64,000 nucleotides of DNA, taken from positions 8,546-72,545 of the forward strand of contig JAGZWV010000007.1 of NCBI GenBank assembly GCA_018378775.1, written 5' to 3'. This DNA comes from Collinsella sp. (lineage in GTDB: Bacteria > Actinomycetota > Coriobacteriia > Coriobacteriales > Coriobacteriaceae). The first letter of the stretch is position 1, and each line of letters starts with the position of its first letter. A program made the position numbers and the translations under genes. The notes under the pieces are model-generated. The model did no database searches, was not told the origin of the DNA, and saw only the letters and a list, made by a program, of their open reading frames with translations. Positions 26,430 to 35,514 of the stretch are shown piece by piece.

Positions 26430-27968
26430 CTAGATGTTGAGCGTGTGATAGTTCACGCTCGCACCCGGAGCGTCAACGGTCACGCCATAGGCCTCGGGAT
26501 AGATGCGCGTCGAAAACACGAGCGCGCCATCATTCACAAACACCTCGACCGACGAGACATCGCCGACAATGCGCACGTTACGAACCTCGTCGACGGGCTC
26601 CCAGCGCACGGTACGACCGCAACCGGCAGAAGCGCGACCTTCATCGGTAAATCGCATCTCAAAGCGCGCGGGCAGATCGCCCTCGGCGGACACAAACGCC
26701 AGATTCAGCTCGCTATCAACGGTCGCGGTAAACGCGTCGTCGACACCGTCGACAACAACGTCAAAGCAGGTATCGCCGGCAACCTCCAACGAGCCCTCCC
26801 CCACACGCACCGAGGCATAATGGCGCTCAATCTCGCGCGCCGGCTGCTGCAGTACCACGCCGCCGTCACCGGCCGTAAGCTCGCGCGGCACCGTCATGCA
26901 GTGCTGCCAGCCGCACACCACGGTCGGTGCGTTGCCATAGGTCGGCTCATCGGGCATGCCCATCCAGCCGATCAGAATATGGCGACCGTCCTCGGCCGTG
27001 AACTCCTGCGGCGCATAGAAGTCAAAACCGGCGTCCCACAGGCGGAACTCGCCCAGCTCATAAGCGTCCTTGCCACCCGTAATGTCGCCCGATACAGGCA
27101 TGTAGCCAGCGGCATACACATTGCCGCGATCCCAACGACCGCCCTCAAGGCCCTGGGGCGAGAACGACAAAAATGCAGCGGTATCGCCATTCGCATCGAG
27201 CTCAATATAGCCAGGGCACTCCCACATAAAGCCAAAGCGCTCGGGCGTAGACACACGGCTCTCGAGCTCCCAGCTCAGCATATCGGCCGAACCATACACC
27301 AGGATCTCGCCCACATCGCGCCCGGCACCCTCGCCGTGCATCGCACAAAAACGGCTCCCGACATGCGGCCCATCCACACGACGACGCGCGCCCAACACCA
27401 TGTGGTAACGCCCATCATCATCGCGCCACACCTTGGGGTCACGTACATGGCAGGTCAAATCCTCGGGATAATCCTCGGACGCCAGCACCACGCGCTTTTG
27501 GCTGAACTCCCGACCGGCAAGGCCATCAACGCTCTCGACATAAACAGTATCGGCTCGTCGACCGGTATTGACGTAGTCGTACGTACCGTCCGAATCGGAA
27601 AGCTTCACGTTGCCCGTATAGAGCACGCGAATGCGGCCGTCCTCGGCAAGCGCGGAGCCCGAATACACGCCATGGCAATCAAACGGCTCGTCGGGCAGCA
27701 GTGGGGCACCAACGTAATCCCACGTCATAAGGTCGCAGCTCGTCGCATGGCCCCAGACCTTAACGCCGCCCTCGACATCAAACGGCGCATACTGAAAATA
27801 AGCGTGGAACACGCCGCCCGCTTGGCAAAGACCGTTGGGGTCGTTGAGCCATCCCGCCGGCGGCATAATATGAAAGCGCTGGCCATATGCGCCATGACCG
27901 CACTCAGAGGCGGCGGCGTCAACAGCGGCGACCAGCTTTGCAAGGTCACGACCAAGTGCATTAGACAT
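26430..27968 (-). CDS. Glycoside hydrolase family 32 (sucrose-6-phosphate hydrolase / fructosidase)
   Basis: Cleaves beta-fructosidic bonds. All three GH32 active-site motifs are present: WLNDPNG (residues 40-46, nucleophile Asp43), RDPKV (176-180) and the acid/base Glu250 in WECPG. The 512-residue length covers the five-blade propeller and the C-terminal beta-sandwich. No signal peptide is seen, so it acts inside the cell. Its place downstream of a PTS permease and LacI-type regulator indicates that it splits phosphorylated sucrose or a related fructoside. Confidence 0.92.
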   Translation of the reverse strand: MSNALGRDLAKLVAAVDAAASECGHGAYGQRFHIMPPAGWLNDPNGLCQAGGVFHAYFQYAPFDVEGGVKVWGHATSCDLMTWDYVGAPLLPDEPFDCHGVYSGSALAEDGRIRVLYTGNVKLSDSDGTYDYVNTGRRADTVYVESVDGLAGREFSQKRVVLASEDYPEDLTCHVRDPKVWRDDDGRYHMVLGARRRVDGPHVGSRFCAMHGEGAGRDVGEILVYGSADMLSWELESRVSTPERFGFMWECPGYIELDANGDTAAFLSFSPQGLEGGRWDRGNVYAAGYMPVSGDITGGKDAYELGEFRLWDAGFDFYAPQEFTAEDGRHILIGWMGMPDEPTYGNAPTVVCGWQHCMTVPRELTAGDGGVVLQQPAREIERHYASVRVGEGSLEVAGDTCFDVVVDGVDDAFTATVDSELNLAFVSAEGDLPARFEMRFTDEGRASAGCGRTVRWEPVDEVRNVRIVGDVSSVEVFVNDGALVFSTRIYPEAYGVTVDAPGASVNYHTLNI

Positions 27969-28030
27969 ATCAAAGTCCTAACGGATCGAAAGTTACAAGG
28001 CGCCAGAGATCGGCACCAGATACGGGAAAC

Positions 28031-28055
28031 GCCCGCGAGCATACAACCCGCGGGC
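28031..28055 (-). terminator. Partial terminator between PTS and GH32 genes
   Basis: Seven-base GC stem (GCCCGCG) with a roughly ten-base loop, followed on the minus strand by GTTTCCC. Too weak for full termination; may lower GH32 expression relative to the permease. Confidence 0.45.
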
Positions 28056-28075
28056 ATTCCCTCAATCAAAAGCTC

Positions 28076-29476
28076 TTAGGCCTGCTCGGAAGCCTTGGGC
28101 TCGTCCTTGTACAGGACAAACGAGACGGCAAAGGAAACCAGCGCGGCGACCGCAAACATGATCGCGTACTGCACGGGCTGGGCCAGGCACAGCAGGATAC
28201 CGAAGATGCCGGTAACGCCGGTGCCGGAAGCGGCAAGCGAGGTGAGCGCGCAGACCAGGGCACCGCAACCGCCGCCGATGCAGCCGGCGATGAAGGGCTT
28301 AAAGAAGCGCAGGTTCACACCAAAAATGGCCGGCTCGGTAATACCCATGAAGGCGGACAGAGCCGAAGGAAGCGCCAGGCCCTTGATCTTGGCATCGCGG
28401 GTTTTAAAGGCAACGGCGAGCGCGGCGCCACCCTGTGCGATGTTGGCAGCGCTGGCGATGGGCAGCCAGTAGGTCACACCGTACTGGGCGAGCTGGCCCA
28501 GGTCGATGGCGGTGTACATCTGGTGGATACCGGTAACGACCGTGGGGGCATAGAACAGGCCGACGATAAAGGAACCGATGCCGAAGGGCAGAGTCAGCAG
28601 GGCCTGGATCAGACCGAGGATGGCGTTCTCGGCCCAGACAAAGATGGGGCCGACGGCAACGAGCGTCACGAGCACGGTCACGAACACGGAGACGAGCGGG
28701 GTCACAAAGAGGTCGAACATCTCGGGAACGATCTTGTGCAGGCGCTTCTCGAGGAAGGCCAGAATGGCGCAGGCGATAACGATGGGGATCACGTGGCCCT
28801 GATAGCCGACCCACTCAAAGCTGTACACACCGGGAATAACGGTGACCATGGTCTGCACGCCCTCGGAGGCAACCGTGTAGGCGCTCTGCAACGAGGAGTT
28901 GATGAACGCACCACCGACGACGGCACCCAGATACGGGTTGGCGCCGAAGGCCTTAGCCGCGGAGTAGCCGATCAGGATCTGCAGAATGCCAAAGGACGTT
29001 CCCGAGACCAGGTCGGCAATCTTGTAGATAAAGTTATTGGTGTCGAGCGCGATAAAGCCGTTGGAGGCCATAAAGTTGAGGGCACTCATAATGCCCAGCA
29101 GCAGGCCCGAAGCCACGATGGCGGGGATGATGGGGACAAAGACGTCGCCGAGCACCTTAATTGCTCGCATAAAGATGTTCTGCTGCTGAGCCGCGGCCTC
29201 CTTGACCTCGGCCTTGGTGGCAGCCTCGACGCCGCTGAGCGCGATGAACTCTTCGTAGACCTTGTTGACGGTGCCGGTGCCAAAAATAATCTGGAGCTGG
29301 CCCTGGGCCTCAAAGACGCCCTTAGCGCCGTCGATATTCTCGAGAGCCTCCTTGTCAACCTTGGCGTTATCGGCAATCACCAGGCGCAAACGCGTGGCGC
29401 AATGCGCGGCAGAGACGACGTTGTCGGCGCCACCGATGTTGTCGAGCACCTCTTGGGCTGATTTGCGGTAGTCCAT
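28076..29476 (-). CDS. PTS transporter EIIBC, sucrose/beta-glucoside family
   Basis: Imports and phosphorylates a sugar using phosphoenolpyruvate-derived phosphate. The 466-residue protein has an N-terminal EIIB domain with phosphorylated Cys26 in SAAHCATRLRLV, and an EIIC domain of about ten membrane segments containing GITEPAIFGVNLRF. There is no EIIA domain, so a separate EIIA (often the glucose one) must serve it, as in sucrose PTS. Start at 29476 (MDYRKSAQEVL); the TTG at 29494 is less likely. With the GH32 gene downstream, sucrose is the probable substrate. Confidence 0.88.
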   Translation of the reverse strand: MDYRKSAQEVLDNIGGADNVVSAAHCATRLRLVIADNAKVDKEALENIDGAKGVFEAQGQLQIIFGTGTVNKVYEEFIALSGVEAATKAEVKEAAAQQQNIFMRAIKVLGDVFVPIIPAIVASGLLLGIMSALNFMASNGFIALDTNNFIYKIADLVSGTSFGILQILIGYSAAKAFGANPYLGAVVGGAFINSSLQSAYTVASEGVQTMVTVIPGVYSFEWVGYQGHVIPIVIACAILAFLEKRLHKIVPEMFDLFVTPLVSVFVTVLVTLVAVGPIFVWAENAILGLIQALLTLPFGIGSFIVGLFYAPTVVTGIHQMYTAIDLGQLAQYGVTYWLPIASAANIAQGGAALAVAFKTRDAKIKGLALPSALSAFMGITEPAIFGVNLRFFKPFIAGCIGGGCGALVCALTSLAASGTGVTGIFGILLCLAQPVQYAIMFAVAALVSFAVSFVLYKDEPKASEQA

Positions 29477-29532
29477 GACTTCCCTTTCCTCCAACGGGCG
29501 TATTTACACCCGGCCATCTTTGACACTTACAC

Positions 29533-29546
29533 TGTAATCGTTTTCA
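29533..29546. promoter_or_regulatory. LacI-family operator O1 upstream of the PTS gene
   Basis: TGAAAACGATTACA on the minus strand, a match to the LacI/cre-type consensus TGNAANCGNTNNCA. It is 57 bases upstream of the permease start and an exact copy of O2. Confidence 0.75.
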
Positions 29547-29558
29547 GTTTCATATGAC

Positions 29559-29572
29559 TGTAATCGTTTTCA
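29559..29572. promoter_or_regulatory. LacI-family operator O2 upstream of the PTS gene
   Basis: Identical 14-bp site to O1, in the same orientation, centre-to-centre distance 26 bp. The pair probably binds the regulator encoded next door (29661-30641); binding by a CcpA-like protein is the alternative. Confidence 0.75.
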
Positions 29573-29660
29573 TATAACGGTGAACGGTAGGAAAAGGCCG
29601 GCGAAAGGTAGTTTTAAGGCAAAAACAGGCGACTCAGAGGCAGACAGACGTGCCCAAGAC

Positions 29661-30641
29661 CTAGACATTCATAAGCTGATGGCCGAGCTTGAGCGTCTTG
29701 AGACCGCTCTCCCCCTCCACGCCATCGAGCGTATTGAGCAACATATTGGTCGCCTCGACGCCACTGGTCAGATACCCATAATGCACGGTGGGAATGCCTC
29801 CCGTCAGCGCGCGCAAAAATGCGTTGTCGCCAAAACCGCTCACGCGGTGTATGCCCTCGCCCATGCCGCGAACCTCATCGATAGCACGCAACGCGCCCGC
29901 CGCCATGGTGTCGGTCGCGCAGGCGATAAACGAAACATCGGGAGCGACGGAAAGCAGCTCACGCGCCGCACCATAGCCCGAATCGAGCGTAAAGGACCCC
30001 TGGCGAATCAGGCTCGGATCAAGTGCCACGCCCGCGGCGCGCAAGCCGGCCTCAAAACCACGACGGCGGTCGTAACCAGCAGCGCGGTCCTCATCGGTAA
30101 CTCCAATATAGGCAATCTTGCCGTCCACGCGACCCGCAAGTGCATGGCCCAGCTCAAAGGCGGCCTCGTAATCGTCGTGATAGACGCACGCCGCGCCCTC
30201 AACATTCTGGCCGATCAGCACGATGGGCACGCGGCACGATTCAATCGCCCGACGGTGCTCGTCGGTAATCATAGTTGCCACCAGCACAATGCCATCGACC
30301 GGGTGGTTTTGGAATAAATCGAGGTATTCGAGCTCACGATCGGCCGCGTTGTCGGTGTTGGCAAGCAGCATCTGGTAGCCACGGCGACCGAGCACCTGGC
30401 CAATGCCTGCGGTAATGCGACTCACGGATTCCGAGTTGATCTTGGGCACGATGACGCCGATGAGCTTGGTGGAGCCGGTACGCAGCGCGCGAGCCTGGCT
30501 GGACCGAACGTATCCTGTCAGCTCAATCGCCTTCTTAATACGCTCGGCCTTGTCCGTCGATATGTAGCCACCGTTGAGGTAGCGCGAGACGGCGGCGCTA
30601 GAAACGCCGGCCAGCTCGGCCACATCCTTCATCTTTACCAC
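29661..30641 (-). CDS. LacI-family transcriptional regulator (probable sucrose regulator)
   Basis: Sugar-sensing repressor. The 326-residue protein begins with the LacI HTH (MKDVAELAGVSSAAVSRYLNG) and hinge helix, followed by a periplasmic-binding-protein-like effector domain (KLIGVIVPKINSES onward). A GTG at 30641 has AAGGGG five bases upstream; the ATG at 30632 at the HTH is the alternative start. An operator palindrome lies in its own leader and two more in front of the downstream PTS-GH32 genes, so it probably represses both itself and the fructoside genes. Confidence 0.88.
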   Translation of the reverse strand: MVKMKDVAELAGVSSAAVSRYLNGGYISTDKAERIKKAIELTGYVRSSQARALRTGSTKLIGVIVPKINSESVSRITAGIGQVLGRRGYQMLLANTDNAADRELEYLDLFQNHPVDGIVLVATMITDEHRRAIESCRVPIVLIGQNVEGAACVYHDDYEAAFELGHALAGRVDGKIAYIGVTDEDRAAGYDRRRGFEAGLRAAGVALDPSLIRQGSFTLDSGYGAARELLSVAPDVSFIACATDTMAAGALRAIDEVRGMGEGIHRVSGFGDNAFLRALTGGIPTVHYGYLTSGVEATNMLLNTLDGVEGESGLKTLKLGHQLMNV

Positions 30642-30656
30642 GAGCACCCCTTTTGC

Positions 30657-30670
30657 TGAAATCGCTTTCA
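30657..30670. promoter_or_regulatory. LacI-family operator in front of the regulator gene
   Basis: TGAAATCGCTTTCA, a near-perfect palindrome with the central CG of LacI-family sites, 16 bases upstream of the regulator start. Indicates autoregulation. Confidence 0.75.
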
Positions 30671-30687
30671 CCATAATACCTGTTCGT

Positions 30688-30711
30688 TCCGGCGTTCTAA
30701 CGAACGCCGGA
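30688..30711. terminator. Hairpin at the end of the Pel operon
   Basis: Perfect 10-bp stem TCCGGCGTTC with a TAAC loop, 50 bases after the DUF4956 stop. There is no T-run after it on the minus strand, so termination would be inefficient or need help. Confidence 0.5.
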
Positions 30712-30760
30712 CTGCTCGACGCTGCGCGGGCATCTGCCGGGCGATCTACTCGCTGGGGTT

Positions 30761-31426
30761 CTAGCCGTGATATTCGCCGTTGTACTGGATGAGCGTCAGG
30801 TCCTCAACGCCATCGAGCGCACGGATGGCGTCCGCATAGGGCATATCCACACCGTCCGAGAACACCTCAACGGCCATCTCGACCTTGTCGCCGCGCATGG
30901 TCTTGGACTTGACGGTGAACTTGGTGCGCCCAAATGCACGCACGATATCATCACCAGTGGTCTGACCCGTGTAGTGAATGACCATCATGTACACGCGCGC
31001 CTTGTCCTGGTGGCTCGCAAAGCCGGCAATCATCACCACGATCACCACTGCCGTGAGCCCCACGAGCGCATACATGCCGGCACCTGCCGTAATGCCCGTG
31101 GTAATGGCCCAAAACAGATACAGCAGGTCGAGCGGGTCCTTGACCGCCGTACGATAGCGGACGATAGACAGAGCACCGACCATACCGAGCGAGATAACCA
31201 CGTTGGTCGAGATCGCGAGCGTGACCATGCAGGTGAGCACGCACATGCCCACGAGCGTCACGGCAAAGCTACGCGAATACACCACGCCGGTAAAAAAGCG
31301 CTTGTACACGTAATAGATCAGGATGCCCATGGCGAGCGCCACGAGCAGCGACAGGCCAATCTTGGCAGGGTCGACCTGGCCAAACGCCTCCAAGACGGAG
31401 TTCTTAAAAAAGTCCCTGGTGCTCAT
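30761..31426 (-). CDS. DUF4956 membrane protein
   Basis: A 221-residue protein with about four membrane segments between residues 20 and 135 (LSLLVALAMGILIYYVY, then TLVGMCVLTCMVTLA and later VVIVVMIAGF). It carries the family signature GALSIVRYRTAVKDPLDLLYLFWAI and ends in a soluble ferredoxin-like C-terminal domain. DUF4956 proteins often sit beside VTC-domain and CotH-like genes, as here. The function is not established. It starts three bases after the VTC gene and is last in the Pel operon. Confidence 0.85.
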   Translation of the reverse strand: MSTRDFFKNSVLEAFGQVDPAKIGLSLLVALAMGILIYYVYKRFFTGVVYSRSFAVTLVGMCVLTCMVTLAISTNVVISLGMVGALSIVRYRTAVKDPLDLLYLFWAITTGITAGAGMYALVGLTAVVIVVMIAGFASHQDKARVYMMVIHYTGQTTGDDIVRAFGRTKFTVKSKTMRGDKVEMAVEVFSDGVDMPYADAIRALDGVEDLTLIQYNGEYHG

Positions 31427-31429
31427 GGT

Positions 31430-32221
31430 CTAAATATCCCCTCGGTTCTCAAAATCCGATTCCCAGTAATTAAATCCGCGCAGGTAGGCGGTCTTTTCGT
31501 AACACAGGCAGTACTTGGAGACAGCCGTGAGCTCGGCCGCGCCCGGCGGCACCATATCGCGCACCAGCTGCGGGCAAAACTCCGTAAACTTGACCTCCAT
31601 CACAAGCTTACCGGGCTCCAGGACCGGCAGCGCGGGCAGCGTCGCGTCAAAGATATCGTAGCTTCCCACCGCGGCACGCACGTTCATGTCAAACGTGATG
31701 CGCACGGTACCCTCATCCATCACCCACGGCTCGCGCTCGTAGTCCACGATGGTCCGTGGGCGCATCACGTTGCAGATGCACTCGATGTAGAACTCGCGAC
31801 AGAGCGGATAGGGGCTCCTCAGCAAAAAGTCGTAGTCTCCGGCCAGGATCTGCTCAAACTCGCCGCGCGTGAGCGGCGCGTCCTCCTTGTAGATCCAGCT
31901 ACCGTACTTCTTTTTGCGCTCGAGCTTAATCACCTTGTCGCCGCCGTTATAGATGCGCACGCGGTACTTTTTGCGCATGAGAATACCGGCGTCTTTTTCC
32001 TCGTAGGCCGAATTGCAGTAGTCGTCAAAGTACAGGCTGCGGATGGTGTAACCGCCCGCCTGCGCATGCTTGTCCAGCTTAAACACCGGCGCCATGCGAC
32101 AGGCAAGCGCAGCGTGCTCACCCTCGTTAATGAGATATTTGAGCTCGTGGCGGTAACGCTCCTGCGCAGTACGCACAGGAGGTGCCGCCAGGCGCTCAAG
32201 CAGCGCGTTAGCCCTCCTCAT
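31430..32221 (-). CDS. VTC-domain (polyphosphate polymerase-like) protein
   Basis: A 263-residue protein of the VTC family, the tunnel-fold domain that makes polyphosphate in yeast VTC4. Tunnel-lining charges are visible: RHELKYLI at the start, IRSLYFDD, KYRVRIYN, KLERKKKYGSWIYK and VMEVKFTE near the end. No membrane segment. In bacteria such proteins often stand alone beside DUF4956 and CotH genes and their substrate is unknown. The start overlaps cotH by 14 bases, so translation is coupled. Confidence 0.85.
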   Translation of the reverse strand: MRRANALLERLAAPPVRTAQERYRHELKYLINEGEHAALACRMAPVFKLDKHAQAGGYTIRSLYFDDYCNSAYEEKDAGILMRKKYRVRIYNGGDKVIKLERKKKYGSWIYKEDAPLTRGEFEQILAGDYDFLLRSPYPLCREFYIECICNVMRPRTIVDYEREPWVMDEGTVRITFDMNVRAAVGSYDIFDATLPALPVLEPGKLVMEVKFTEFCPQLVRDMVPPGAAELTAVSKYCLCYEKTAYLRGFNYWESDFENRGDI

Positions 32222-33977
32222 ACGTGTCCTCCACGACCTTACCGCCGTCCTGCACGTAAAAACACTTCATGCCGTACTGTTTGCCGCCGTCGGTCACATA
32301 GCAGTCAAACGCATCTTGCGTATAGCCGTCAGAGTTGGTGGCGCGCACACGCACAAAATACTGGCCGGAATCGGGCGCATCGCAGGTCACCTCGGGAAGT
32401 AACACGTCCTCAGTCTTAAAAAGCACGTCGCTTATGGCATAGTCGCGCGCAAGCTCGACGGTATAGCGAATATCGCGCGCCTCAAAGTCGTACGCGGCAT
32501 CCCAGTTCATGCGCAGCTTGCCGTTATCGATCTTCGGCACGCCAATGTAGAACGGCATGGGCTTTTTATAGCTTTCGCAATAGCTCTTGTAGTTCTCCTC
32601 GATCTCAGAAGGAATCGACGTAGCGATTTGCTCATATTGATCCATAGTGACAGGCAGATTGTCGATATCGGGCGAAGCAAAGACCAGAGATTCGGTCACC
32701 TCGCGATAATGCTTGATCATCTTGGCAAGACGTGCCTCGGTCAAATACGAGCGCAAGTCCTTGACGGCACGATCGAGCTCACTGCGAAACGCCTTGCTGC
32801 GCAACGCGCGGTTAAACAGCACGTTGCCCCAGTAGTTGCTCACGCCGCGTTCCCAGCTCGCATAGTCCGAGAACCCCTTCAGGCTCAGCTCGAGCTTACG
32901 CAGCATGCCGTCGTTATCCCAATCCAAAAAGTACCAGGTTTTTGAGTTGAGCGGGCTGTACAGATAGCAGTTACGGTTCTGCGTATCGCAGTTGCCTGTC
33001 AGGATCTGAAACGCCAGCCAATAGACCAGATTCTCGGTATCAAAGTAGGCATCGAGCACGTCATCGATCTTTTGCGATTCGTCGTTGAGCGCATCGAGCA
33101 TCTCGATGAGCTTGGTGTGGTCCGAGTCGCCCTTAATCTCGAGCATGCCCTCAAAAGCCGCCTGGTTGTAGTCGGGATCGTCGGCAAGCTTAATGGTGTC
33201 CTCGTAGCGATAGAACTCAAAGTTGTTCACCTTATACAGGTGTCCATTCTTATCTAGGCCATGTGCCTTAAGCGCCGTCTTATTAAGCTGCTCTACCTGT
33301 GTAAACAGGCCGTAGTCCTCAAAGGTGTCATTGGACTTTTCGGTCTGGTCGCACACCCACAGGTGAACAAACTGTGTGCGCAGGCCCATCATCTGGGGAA
33401 TGCCGCGGATAAGGTCGTAGGCCATCTTGTTGCGAAAACGCATACCCTCGGCCATATGCTTGTTGAGCGCAATCGCGCGCTGCTGGCGCCAGGTACCCTT
33501 TCCTTTTTTGAGCTCCACCTTGTAATTCTTCTGCGTATAACCGCTCGACGTCTGGCCGCGCACCTGCACGGTAGCATTGGGCGCTTCCTCGCCATAGCCA
33601 ACCTCGCCGGCCACCGGGCCGTCTTCGTCGCCCGCCTGCAGCAGGCCCATAACCTGATAGCGCGCCACGCCCATGTCGGCGTAGTCATACACCGAGTACG
33701 TATTAATCTCGGCCCAGCTATGATCGGTGTTCTCGGAGCTGTTGCCACGCGAGACCGTCAAATACATGGTCACAATGCCCGAGTCATCGTAGACCTCGTA
33801 GAGCTCGTCCTTGTCGCGCAGGTGCTTGGCCTCATTCGAGGCCTCGGCCTTTTTAATCTTGCCCTGCTTTTTGACCTTTTTGGTCGAGGAGTCTTCCTGC
33901 ACCGAGCAGCCCGAAAGCAACAGTGCACCGGCAGCCGCCTCAATCAGGCGACGGCGAGACATCATCCTATCGGTCAT
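32208..33977 (-). CDS. CotH-kinase-like lipoprotein
   Basis: A 589-residue secreted protein beginning MTDRMMSRRRLIEAAAG with a lipobox LLLSGC near residue 24, so it should be lipid-anchored on the outer face of the membrane. The CotH core is visible: VQVRGQTSSGYTQKNYKVEL, FRNKMAYDLIRGI and the WYFLDWDNDGM segment with kinase-like acids. In spores CotH is a protein kinase; here it may act on an envelope protein or the polysaccharide machinery. A C-terminal fibronectin-like domain follows. Start chosen by GGGGAGG five bases upstream; it overlaps pelG by eleven bases. Confidence 0.85.
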   Translation of the reverse strand: MTDRMMSRRRLIEAAAGALLLSGCSVQEDSSTKKVKKQGKIKKAEASNEAKHLRDKDELYEVYDDSGIVTMYLTVSRGNSSENTDHSWAEINTYSVYDYADMGVARYQVMGLLQAGDEDGPVAGEVGYGEEAPNATVQVRGQTSSGYTQKNYKVELKKGKGTWRQQRAIALNKHMAEGMRFRNKMAYDLIRGIPQMMGLRTQFVHLWVCDQTEKSNDTFEDYGLFTQVEQLNKTALKAHGLDKNGHLYKVNNFEFYRYEDTIKLADDPDYNQAAFEGMLEIKGDSDHTKLIEMLDALNDESQKIDDVLDAYFDTENLVYWLAFQILTGNCDTQNRNCYLYSPLNSKTWYFLDWDNDGMLRKLELSLKGFSDYASWERGVSNYWGNVLFNRALRSKAFRSELDRAVKDLRSYLTEARLAKMIKHYREVTESLVFASPDIDNLPVTMDQYEQIATSIPSEIEENYKSYCESYKKPMPFYIGVPKIDNGKLRMNWDAAYDFEARDIRYTVELARDYAISDVLFKTEDVLLPEVTCDAPDSGQYFVRVRATNSDGYTQDAFDCYVTDGGKQYGMKCFYVQDGGKVVEDTYEEG

Positions 33978-35511
33978 CAGAACCTCCCCAATGGTTGCGA
34001 TACACACGGACCACCGTGCGCTCAAAAACGCCATGCGGCTCGCCCTTATGGCGACCTTCCTCATAGCGCTGCTCGGCACGGTCGAGCAAGCGGCCCAGCT
34101 GTGTAAAGCGACCAGTTTTGTCGGTCGCCACCATGGGCTGCTGACTCAGGATACGATACGGTAAGTTGGCGGTATAGGTATCAAGCCGAAGCAGAGCCAC
34201 GATAAAAAACACCGCCGCACCCAACAAAAAGCCAAAGCCGTAAAACTGCTGCGGCAAAAGCAGCGACACGGCGGTCGCCAGCCCAGCCACACCGGCAAAC
34301 AGACCCGAGGCCAGCACGGCCCCCTTGTAGTCGGTAAAGTACAGCAAGATGAGCATCACCGTATTGCCCACGGCATACAGGCCATAGCCCACGCACAGCG
34401 TGCGAAAATACCCGTGCATAAGACTGTTAAAGCCCAATGGCAGGGCCGAAAGCACCGTGGTCTCGAGCGAGATGACCGCCGCGGTCACAAACAGCTGCTT
34501 GAGCGCGCAAAAGCGCAGTTCGCTGTTGAGCGTGGAGAGCATCTCCTCCTCGGCCACCAAAATATCGCGCACTACGCCGCCGTCGTTGAACAGACTGTAG
34601 TAATCGCGGTAGCGCGGATAGAAGTTGACCTCGACCGAGACCACAAAGTTGACGGTCGTGACCAGAATGGTCAAAAACGCGATGAGCGCCGGCACATCGT
34701 GGTAGGGCGCACCATAAAACAAGCCCTTGACCTGCACGCCAATGGGACCGGCCCAAATAATCACCAGGTGCGCAAAGAGCCCCAGGTTGGTAAACAGGCC
34801 CGTGAGCGCCAGCGGCATAAACTGATCGAGCCACTGCAAAAAGAGCCAGGGGCTGCGGTCGCTCTGCGGAAAATACCGGTACAGCAGCACCACGTCCCAG
34901 GCGAGCATGACGCCGTAGCCCAGGGCGATTGATGCCAACAGGCCCTCGACCGGCGGCAACCCCAGCGCCAGCGCGGCCAGAGCGAACAGGCACGCCACGC
35001 CAATGGCGGCCGCAAAGCTGCACAGGATACCGCGGTAATCCTTGATGGCCGTGAGATAGCTCATGCCGTTCCAGTTGACGATCATAATGTTGAACAGCCA
35101 CAGGCACAGCAGCCCCTGCAGCAGTGTGGCGCCCGAGAACAGCAAAAAGACGCCGTAGAGCACCGTGCCCGCAACCAGCATGATGGCGTTGGAGCCCCAA
35201 AACGAGGGCAGAATCTCTTCTTCGCGCTCAGCGAAAAGCATGTCCGCCAAAAAGCGTGTGACCGGCATGGAGAAAAAGCTCGTGAGCGTGAGCGACGCTA
35301 GCAGCGTATAGGTCACCATGCACACCAGCAGATCCTGGTTGGCGCGGCCCACGCCCCACAGACCGCACAGCACCAAGATACCCACCTGGAGCAGCACGCC
35401 CAGCAGCATGGGACCCGTGCACACAATGCCGGCGTAGCCATAGGCGCGCATCGTGGCAAACAGGCCCTTGCGCCTAAACAGGCGCTTGAGCTCAAAACCG
35501 ATTCCGGCCAA
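33967..35511 (-). CDS. pelG: PelG-type exopolysaccharide transporter
   Basis: Twelve-helix flippase-like membrane protein of the Pel system, thought to move the polysaccharide across the cytoplasmic membrane. The 514-residue protein starts MAGIGFELKRLFRRKG, the characteristic PelG N-terminus, and carries SVEVNFYPRYRDYYSLFNDGG in the cytoplasmic loop. It follows pelF by three bases. The C-terminal ~50 residues are soluble and basic. Confidence 0.93.
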   Translation of the reverse strand: MAGIGFELKRLFRRKGLFATMRAYGYAGIVCTGPMLLGVLLQVGILVLCGLWGVGRANQDLLVCMVTYTLLASLTLTSFFSMPVTRFLADMLFAEREEEILPSFWGSNAIMLVAGTVLYGVFLLFSGATLLQGLLCLWLFNIMIVNWNGMSYLTAIKDYRGILCSFAAAIGVACLFALAALALGLPPVEGLLASIALGYGVMLAWDVVLLYRYFPQSDRSPWLFLQWLDQFMPLALTGLFTNLGLFAHLVIIWAGPIGVQVKGLFYGAPYHDVPALIAFLTILVTTVNFVVSVEVNFYPRYRDYYSLFNDGGVVRDILVAEEEMLSTLNSELRFCALKQLFVTAAVISLETTVLSALPLGFNSLMHGYFRTLCVGYGLYAVGNTVMLILLYFTDYKGAVLASGLFAGVAGLATAVSLLLPQQFYGFGFLLGAAVFFIVALLRLDTYTANLPYRILSQQPMVATDKTGRFTQLGRLLDRAEQRYEEGRHKGEPHGVFERTVVRVYRNHWGGSDDR

Positions 35512-35514
35512 TGG

